A stretch of DNA of 5,975 bases from Rhodospirillaceae bacterium (GTDB taxonomy: Bacteria; Pseudomonadota; Alphaproteobacteria; UBA8366), in NCBI GenBank assembly GCA_002711555.1, contig PARQ01000009.1, forward strand, positions 69,705-75,679, given 5' to 3'. The notes below the pieces were generated by a model. It was given only the letters and a program-made list of their open reading frames with translations. It was not told the origin of the DNA and did not search any database. Position numbers and translations under genes: made by a program. Shown here in pieces: positions 1-5,975 of the stretch (position 1 is the stretch's first letter; the number at the start of each line of letters is the position of its first letter).

Positions 1-1233
1 GCATCGGTTGTTGCCATGTTCGTTTTACCAAAATATGTTCACGGTCTTAGTCATTCCACCTCTATACTTTTCGGGTTGCTATTTATCTTCGCCGGAATTC
101 TTATCCAGGAAATATCTTCTCGCACTGCTAATGAGCGACAGGCTGTGAGGCGTCTCATCGTACTGCGAAAAGCGTACAACCAAAATCAAAAAGATTTGGA
201 GCGTAATAGAGACGAACTCAGGCGAGTTTACGAAGTGCTAGAAAATTTCAAATCAAAAGGTGATGCCTCACAGACACCGGGCGATATTGAGGAAGTTGCA
301 TCCGAGGTAAGGGTTCTCCACGGGCTCGTCGAGCAGCTCTATTCCTCTGGCAAAACTGATACCCGACCAATTACGGCAGAATCACTTGATGTTGACCCTT
401 CTGCAGAGCAGGGATTTAAATCACCCAGCGTCGGGGCTCGGGATGTGAATGACATAAGCCGCGATCTTTTAGTAGAAATCATGCGCGATGCCCTTCGGCA
501 TAATCGAGTGGACCTGCATCTTCAGCCCATTGTCACTCTACCACAACGTAAGCTGCGGTTTTTCGAAAGCTTTATATATATCCGATCAGCTGACGGCGAA
601 GTTATTTCTCCGCTGCAATATGAAGGAGCGGCAAAGGAAAAAAATCTTAGCCTTGCGATTGATAACATGCTTCTTTTTCGAAGCGTGCAGTTACTGCAGA
701 ACGCCCACAAACGAAATTACTCAACTGCATTTTTTTGCAATATTTCGGCTGACACGTTTGGTGATCAAAAATTTTTGTCAGACTTCATCGAGTATCTTGA
801 GATTAATCGGAACATGGCTCCGTGTGTGGTCTTTCAGCTTTCCCAGTCTGATCTGGCCAGCCGCGCAGATGACACGGGCCCGGACCTTCAGCGATTAGTA
901 GATGTTGGCTACAGACTATGTATGAATGAGGTTACCGATCTAAACTTTGATCCTACTGGTCTAGCCCGGCTTGGATTCCGATTCGTAAAAATACATGTAA
1001 GCCACTTGCTGAAAAAAAATACAATGCCTACACCCGAGTCCATCTCAAACATAAAATTATCCCTTGATGAAGCCGGTGTCGATCTTATCATTGATGGCAT
1101 AGAGACAGAACAAGAGCTGATTGAATTACTCGATTTTAATATTGATCTAGGACAAGGCTATCTTTTCGGCGAGCCCCGTATGAGTAAAGATCCAAGCGAT
1201 GATACCAAACCTCCGGAACTACGTGTGGTTTAG
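1..1233 (+). CDS. TipF-like membrane-anchored degenerate EAL-domain protein (5' end outside window)
   Basis: Probable c-di-GMP-responsive flagellar assembly factor of the TipF type. The frame is open to the window edge (five codons before the Met at 16), so the true start is probably upstream. Counting from that Met, a hydrophobic helix spans about residues 15-31, a charged coiled-coil-like stretch about 50-110, a low-complexity linker about 112-145, and an EAL fold about 147-390. This helix, coiled coil and EAL order is that of Caulobacter TipF, which has two N-terminal membrane helices; the first would be cut off here. EAL landmarks are visible but eroded: Glu184-Ser-Phe replaces EAL, Asn242 and Lys325 are kept, the ExTE glutamates are Gln274 and Gln277, DDFGTG begins Asn304-Glu305, and the EGVE glutamate is Asp360. 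Phosphodiesterase activity is therefore unlikely; c-di-GMP binding remains possible. No flagellar genes are visible nearby. The EAL fold is certain; the TipF assignment is inferred. Confidence 0.8.
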   Translation, partial: ASVVAMFVLPKYVHGLSHSTSILFGLLFIFAGILIQEISSRTANERQAVRRLIVLRKAYNQNQKDLERNRDELRRVYEVLENFKSKGDASQTPGDIEEVASEVRVLHGLVEQLYSSGKTDTRPITAESLDVDPSAEQGFKSPSVGARDVNDISRDLLVEIMRDALRHNRVDLHLQPIVTLPQRKLRFFESFIYIRSADGEVISPLQYEGAAKEKNLSLAIDNMLLFRSVQLLQNAHKRNYSTAFFCNISADTFGDQKFLSDFIEYLEINRNMAPCVVFQLSQSDLASRADDTGPDLQRLVDVGYRLCMNEVTDLNFDPTGLARLGFRFVKIHVSHLLKKNTMPTPESISNIKLSLDEAGVDLIIDGIETEQELIELLDFNIDLGQGYLFGEPRMSKDPSDDTKPPELRVV

Positions 1234-1269
1234 TATGAACGAATTTAACCCAGTGCACTTCACATCACA

Positions 1270-2133
1270 ATGATCCAACCCCGATATATAAAAGTCGTGT
1301 CAGACCTGAGGTGGAAATATGACTTATTTATTCTTGATCAATGGGGTGTTTTACATAATGGTGCCAATGCGCACCAAGGTGCAGCAGATGCAATGGCCAA
1401 TATAAAATCAGCCGGGAAAAAAATTATTTTAGTTTCTAATTCCTCAAGAAGGGTTTCCGCTAGTGTAGATGGTTTAACAAGATTTGGAATAACTGCGGAC
1501 CTATATGATCACATACTCACCTCGGGTGAACTAGCGTGGGAGGCCATTAAAAATCAGACCGACCCTTTTTATCGGCGACTAGGAGCCAAGTGTTTTATAA
1601 TCGGCAATGATCGGCGCGAGGACTTCCTTGATGGCCTTGGTCTCAATCCAGTTAGGTGCGTAAAGTCGGCAGATTTTTTATTAGTTGGTGATTTGCCACA
1701 AGGACCTATCGAACAATTAACGCCAGTTCTTAATGATGCCAGAGCACGTGATTTAACAATGGTAATACTTAATCCTGATATGTTCAGCATAGATGCCAAC
1801 GGAGAGCTAAGCCCGTGCCCCGGGCAAGTTGGAGATGCATACACCAAGTTAGGAGGATCTGTAAAAATTCATGGAAAACCAAATCTAAGTGTTTATAAAA
1901 AATGCTTCGAACTTGCACCAAACACTAAGAAGATTTTGGCGATTGGAGATTCACTTCATCACGATATAGCGGGAGCGAATAATGCAGGTATTGACTCAGT
2001 TCTAATTACCAGTGGCATTCATGCTTTTGAGCTCAAAACAGTTCCCGGTTCAAAAGCTAATCAGAAAGATGTTGATAGTCTTTGCTCAAGAACCGGAATA
2101 ACGCCCACTTTCTGGGGAACGCGATTTATGTAA
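1270..2133 (+). CDS. HAD superfamily class IIA hydrolase (TIGR01459-like, NagD-related)
   Basis: Predicted cytosolic phosphatase-like protein of the HAD class IIA group, 287 residues, full length for the family. Motif I is DQWGV with the nucleophile Asp23. Motif II lies in VSNSS (Ser56). The motif III lysine is Lys203 in HGKPN, and motif IV is GDSLHHD (Asp227, Asp232). The C2 cap sits between motifs II and III (about 80-200). The usual second Asp of DxD (acid/base) is Trp25, which I recall as typical of the TIGR01459 subgroup. The natural substrate is unknown, so no gene symbol is given. The ATG lies 36 bases after the upstream EAL gene's stop on the same strand, so co-transcription is likely. 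No clear Shine-Dalgarno sequence precedes it, but the Met sits the expected distance before motif I. The gene looks more AT-rich than its neighbours. A NagD-type sugar-phosphate phosphatase is the alternative, but the DxW motif argues for the separate subgroup. Confidence 0.87.
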   Translation: MIQPRYIKVVSDLRWKYDLFILDQWGVLHNGANAHQGAADAMANIKSAGKKIILVSNSSRRVSASVDGLTRFGITADLYDHILTSGELAWEAIKNQTDPFYRRLGAKCFIIGNDRREDFLDGLGLNPVRCVKSADFLLVGDLPQGPIEQLTPVLNDARARDLTMVILNPDMFSIDANGELSPCPGQVGDAYTKLGGSVKIHGKPNLSVYKKCFELAPNTKKILAIGDSLHHDIAGANNAGIDSVLITSGIHAFELKTVPGSKANQKDVDSLCSRTGITPTFWGTRFM

Positions 2134-2239
2134 ATACGAGTTAGCGCGAGGATGGCGGGATAGATAAACATAAAAAGCTATGTAAATTTTCAGAAGTGTA
2201 ATGAAAGACGTTCATTTAAAATACCACACTCCACCTTTT

Positions 2240-2258
2240 AGTTTAGAATCACTAAACT
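2240..2258. promoter_or_regulatory. Perfect 7-5-7 inverted repeat upstream of the methylmalonyl-CoA mutase gene
   Basis: AGTTTAG (2240-2246) is followed by the spacer AATCA and then by CTAAACT (2252-2258), an exact inverted repeat ending 27 bases before the mutase ATG. It is AT-rich and followed by only one or two further T's, so it does not look like an intrinsic terminator. An operator for a dimeric regulator, or a small hairpin in the mRNA leader, fits better. The rest of the 152-base gap (2134-2285) has no convincing terminator for the HAD gene. The only promoter trace is a TAAAAT hexamer at 2217-2222 with no good -35 partner. Function is inferred from position and symmetry only. Confidence 0.35.
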
Positions 2259-2285
2259 TTGCAATGCACCACCAAACGGTTAGAT

Positions 2286-4442
2286 ATGACCAAACCTAGC
2301 GATACATTTAGAAGTTACGGGCAAGATGATTGGGAAAACCGCGCTCAAAAAGAATTGGGCGACGGCGCAAGAGAGGCGTTGAGCTGGGCTACCCCCGAGG
2401 GTGTGCCAATCAAATCTCTCTACACAGCTGCAGATCTTGACTCACTTGATCACCTAGATTCAATGCCTGGATTTCCGCCATTCACTCGGGGACCCCGGGC
2501 GACGATGTATACAGGAAAACCTTGGACAATTCGACAGTATGCAGGCTTTTCAACGGCGGAAGACTCCAATCAGTTTTACCATAAATGTCTTGCTGCAGGA
2601 CAAATGGGTTTATCTATAGCATTTGATCTCGCTACTCACCGTGGCTACGACTCCGATCATCCACGGGTCGTTGGCGACGTCGGAAAAGCAGGTGTTGCAA
2701 TTGACTCGGTGGAGGACATGAAGATCCTGTTTGATGGTATTCCACTTGAGAAGATGAGCGTTTCGATGACGATGAATGGCGCAGTACTTCCCGTACTTGC
2801 TAGTTTTATAGTTGCCGGAGAAGAGCAGGGCATCGCACCAGCACAGCTGTCCGGAACTATTCAAAATGATATTTTGAAAGAGTTTATGGTCCGAAACACG
2901 TACATTTATCCACCATCCCCATCCATGCAGATAGTTGCCGATATAATTGAATATACCTCAAACACCATGCCGCGTTTCAATTCCGTTTCCATTTCTGGCT
3001 ACCATATGCAAGAAGCTGGAGCCACGTGTGTGCAAGAGCTAGCTTTTACAATCGCAGACGGGTTAGAGTACGTGCGGGCGGCCATAAACAAAGGGCTGGA
3101 AGTGGATGCATTTGCGCCAAGGCTTTCTTTCTTTTTTTGTCTTGGGATGAACTTTTTTATGGAAATTGCTAAGCTTCGTGCAGCGCGGCTACTCTGGGCA
3201 GAACAAATGCAGAAACATTTTCAACCTAAGACCGAACAATCGTTGATGCTCCGAACTCACTGCCAAACATCCGGCGTGACCCTTACCGAACAGGATCCTT
3301 ACAATAATATTATCCGCACAACTATTGAGGCGATGGCCGGCGCACTTGGTGGAACTCAATCTCTTCATACCAATAGCTTTGATGAGGCAATGGCATTGCC
3401 GAGCGAATTTTCATCTAGAATTGCCCGCAATACCCAACTAGTTTTACAGGAGGAAACTGGAATTACTAAAGTGATAGATCCACTGGCAGGGAGTTATTAT
3501 GTTGAAGCATTAACTGCCAGTGTAGCCTCACATGCACGTAAATTGATCGAAGAGGTAGAGAATTTGGGCGGAATGACGATGGCGATTGAGGCCGGCATGC
3601 CCAAACTACGCATTGAAGAAGCAGCTGCAGCGCGCCAAGCTCGGATTGATCGCGGTGAGGAGGTAATCGTTGGAGTGAACAAATACAAACCCGACCGCGA
3701 GGATCCCGTCGAGTTATTAGATGTTGATGATACTACAGTTAGAGACTCTCAAATAAAGCGTCTAGAGCGTGTTCGTATCGATCGCGATAATAGTGCCTGC
3801 CAGACCGCGCTCGATAGACTTACAGAAGTGGCAAAAAGCAGAAAGGGCAATCTCCTCGCCTCAGCAATTGAAGCTGCGCGTGCACGAGCTACGGTTGGTG
3901 AAATCTCTCAGGCCTGTGAAAAAGTATTTTCTCGTCATCGCGCCGCGGTCCGTTCGATCTCCGGTGTTTACGGTTCTGCTTACGCTGGCGATAAGAACTT
4001 TGCAAAAATACAGTCCCAGATTGAATCTTTTCAAACTAGTGAAGGACGCCGCCCCCGAATATTAATGATTAAAATGGGCCAAGATGGGCATGACCGAGGA
4101 GCTAAGGTGATTGCTACCGCTTTCGCAGATATTGGTTTTGATGTAGATGTAGGCCCGCTTTTTCAAACTCCTGAGGAAGCTGCCCGTCAAGCAATTGAAA
4201 ATGACGTTCATATAATTGGTGTGTCTTCGCAAGCTGCTGGCCACAAAACACTGGTGCCTCAGCTGATCAAAATCCTTCGAAAAACTGGGGGAGACGACAT
4301 TCTAGTAATTTGCGGTGGTGTCATTCCTCCTCAAGATTATGATTTCTTATACAAGGCAGGAGCTGCGGCGATCTTCGGGCCAGGCACAAACATTCCCTCC
4401 GCAGCAGCAGAAATTTTAAAACTGATTAAGAGCAGAAATTAA
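2286..4442 (+). CDS. scpA: Methylmalonyl-CoA mutase, B12-dependent (single-chain, catalytic plus cobalamin-binding domains)
   Basis: Interconverts (R)-methylmalonyl-CoA and succinyl-CoA by an adenosylcobalamin radical rearrangement, the last step of propionyl-CoA assimilation; probably a cytosolic homodimer. It has 718 residues, close to E. coli ScpA (about 714). The TIM-barrel domain spans about 1-560 and the B12 domain about 585-718. Tyr85 (in IRQYAGF) and Arg203 (in MVRNTY) match the residues that define methylmalonyl specificity; isobutyryl-CoA mutases have Phe and Gln. Tyr239-His240 (SGYHM), Lys596 and the DxHxxG motif (Asp600, axial ligand His602, Gly605) are present, as is Gly677-Gly678. 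The SxL motif reads Ser647-Ser-Gln649, with Gln for Leu. The ATG at 2286 is preferred over an in-frame TTG at 2259, which adds nine uncharacteristic residues and abuts the inverted repeat. No small subunit, epimerase, MeaB-type chaperone or propionyl-CoA carboxylase is visible nearby. The gene converges on tgt with a 10-base gap. mcmA or bhbA are equivalent names. Confidence 0.96.
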   Translation: MTKPSDTFRSYGQDDWENRAQKELGDGAREALSWATPEGVPIKSLYTAADLDSLDHLDSMPGFPPFTRGPRATMYTGKPWTIRQYAGFSTAEDSNQFYHKCLAAGQMGLSIAFDLATHRGYDSDHPRVVGDVGKAGVAIDSVEDMKILFDGIPLEKMSVSMTMNGAVLPVLASFIVAGEEQGIAPAQLSGTIQNDILKEFMVRNTYIYPPSPSMQIVADIIEYTSNTMPRFNSVSISGYHMQEAGATCVQELAFTIADGLEYVRAAINKGLEVDAFAPRLSFFFCLGMNFFMEIAKLRAARLLWAEQMQKHFQPKTEQSLMLRTHCQTSGVTLTEQDPYNNIIRTTIEAMAGALGGTQSLHTNSFDEAMALPSEFSSRIARNTQLVLQEETGITKVIDPLAGSYYVEALTASVASHARKLIEEVENLGGMTMAIEAGMPKLRIEEAAAARQARIDRGEEVIVGVNKYKPDREDPVELLDVDDTTVRDSQIKRLERVRIDRDNSACQTALDRLTEVAKSRKGNLLASAIEAARARATVGEISQACEKVFSRHRAAVRSISGVYGSAYAGDKNFAKIQSQIESFQTSEGRRPRILMIKMGQDGHDRGAKVIATAFADIGFDVDVGPLFQTPEEAARQAIENDVHIIGVSSQAAGHKTLVPQLIKILRKTGGDDILVICGGVIPPQDYDFLYKAGAAAIFGPGTNIPSAAAEILKLIKSRN

Positions 4443-4452
4443 ATACCTGACG

Positions 4453-5670
<1,218 letters not shown>

Positions 5671-5738
5671 TCACCAGTTTTAGCTTAATGCAGGTTTTTG
5701 CCCGCTCAAATTTGATTTTGCAACTAGAGAAAAGCGAG

Positions 5739-5975
5739 TTAATCCCTAGCTTGTTTTGCAACAGCTCTTTCCAATCGTTTTTTCAGCCTTTTTGCTTCCG
5801 GCGTTAATTTACGATTGGGGGTACCTAACAAGAAAGCATCTAGTCCGCCTTTGTGCTCGATGGTGCGAATCGCCGCTGGTGTAACACGCAAACGCACAGT
5901 TTCGCCAAGAATATCGCTTAGCACAGAACTATTTTGCAGATTTGGCAAATACCGACGCCTCGTTTTATTATGCGC
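5739..5975 (-). CDS. rpmB: 50S ribosomal protein L28, C-terminal part (5' end outside window)
   Basis: Structural protein of the large ribosomal subunit. The window holds 78 codons plus the stop TAA (5739-5741); the frame continues unbroken to the right edge. The first visible residues are [14 protein letters not shown], the conserved L28 segment that normally follows the N-terminal SGNNVS-like stretch, so about 20 residues are missing at the edge. The following [20 protein letters not shown] segment matches alphaproteobacterial L28, and the Lys/Arg-rich tail (about the last 25 residues) is typical. A start at 5948 would use an internal TTG inside YLPNLQ and lose conserved sequence, so it is rejected. 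The 71 bases to tgt contain no convincing terminator: a short GCGGG/CCTGC hairpin at 5690-5705 lacks a T-run. Read-through into tgt is therefore plausible. Confidence 0.95.
   Translation of the reverse strand, partial: AHNKTRRRYLPNLQNSSVLSDILGETVRLRVTPAAIRTIEHKGGLDAFLLGTPNRKLTPEAKRLKKRLERAVAKQARD

Noticed and set aside
488..898. 136-residue + strand open frame inside the EAL gene
   Set aside because: Out-of-frame shadow rich in Phe, Cys and Ser, whereas the EAL frame carries recognisable domain landmarks.
1569..1847. 92-residue - strand open frame opposite the HAD gene
   Set aside because: Antisense shadow; Ser/Pro/Arg-rich nonsense composition over an intact hydrolase gene.
2259..2285. TTG as the methylmalonyl-CoA mutase start
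   Set aside because: It adds nine residues unlike the family, lies directly against the inverted repeat and has no Shine-Dalgarno sequence; the ATG at 2286 gives the usual length.
3769..4065. 98-residue open frame on the + strand inside mcm
   Set aside because: Shadow frame within a strongly conserved gene; the translation resembles no known domain.
5690..5705. Short hairpin GCGGG/CCTGC between rpmB and tgt, considered as a terminator
   Set aside because: Only five pairs, one of them G-U, with the T/A run in the loop and none after the stem.
5706..5722. TCAAATTTGA palindrome and a nearby TTTTGCAA in the rpmB-tgt gap
   Set aside because: Short AT-rich symmetry in an AT-rich gap, with no partner site and no reason to link it to a regulator.

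Overview
The window reads as a chromosomal segment of an alphaproteobacterium, probably a free-living aquatic one with moderately AT-rich DNA. The lineage call rests on four things: a TipF-like flagellar EAL protein, a HAD hydrolase of the alphaproteobacterial 'DxWGV' type, an alphaproteobacterial-style single-chain methylmalonyl-CoA mutase, and a ribosomal protein L28 with the alphaproteobacterial C-terminal sequence. This was judged by reading against remembered family sequences; no alignment was run.

Layout from left to right. Positions 1-1233 (+) hold a membrane-anchored, degenerate EAL-domain protein resembling TipF; its start lies outside the window. After a 36-base gap, 1270-2133 (+) encodes a HAD class IIA hydrolase. 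A 152-base intergenic region follows and contains a perfect 7-5-7 inverted repeat. Positions 2286-4442 (+) encode a complete B12-dependent methylmalonyl-CoA mutase. After only 10 bases, the convergent gene at 4453-5667 (-) encodes a tRNA-guanine transglycosylase (Tgt). A 71-base gap separates it from the C-terminal part of ribosomal protein L28 (rpmB, -), which runs off the right edge.

The genes do not form one pathway. They are a flagellar c-di-GMP effector candidate, a housekeeping phosphatase-like protein, the propionyl-CoA to succinyl-CoA route, and two translation genes (tRNA wobble modification and the 50S subunit). No mobile element, CRISPR array, tRNA or rRNA was seen, and no intergenic gap exceeds 152 bases.

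The most interesting object is the Tgt. It keeps the catalytic aspartates and zinc ligands of the bacterial enzyme. However, it has a one-residue-shorter substrate loop (Gly-Gly-Cys-Leu-Gly-Glu instead of Gly-Gly-Leu-Ala-Val-Gly-Glu) and a roughly 22-residue Ser/Gly-rich insertion. Both features resemble chlamydial Tgt, which is reported to use the finished base queuine rather than preQ1. This makes it a candidate queuine-salvaging transglycosylase in an alphaproteobacterium. Secondary points are the loss of most metal ligands in the EAL protein, a Leu-to-Gln change in the SxL cobalamin motif of the mutase, and the missing second Asp of the HAD motif I.
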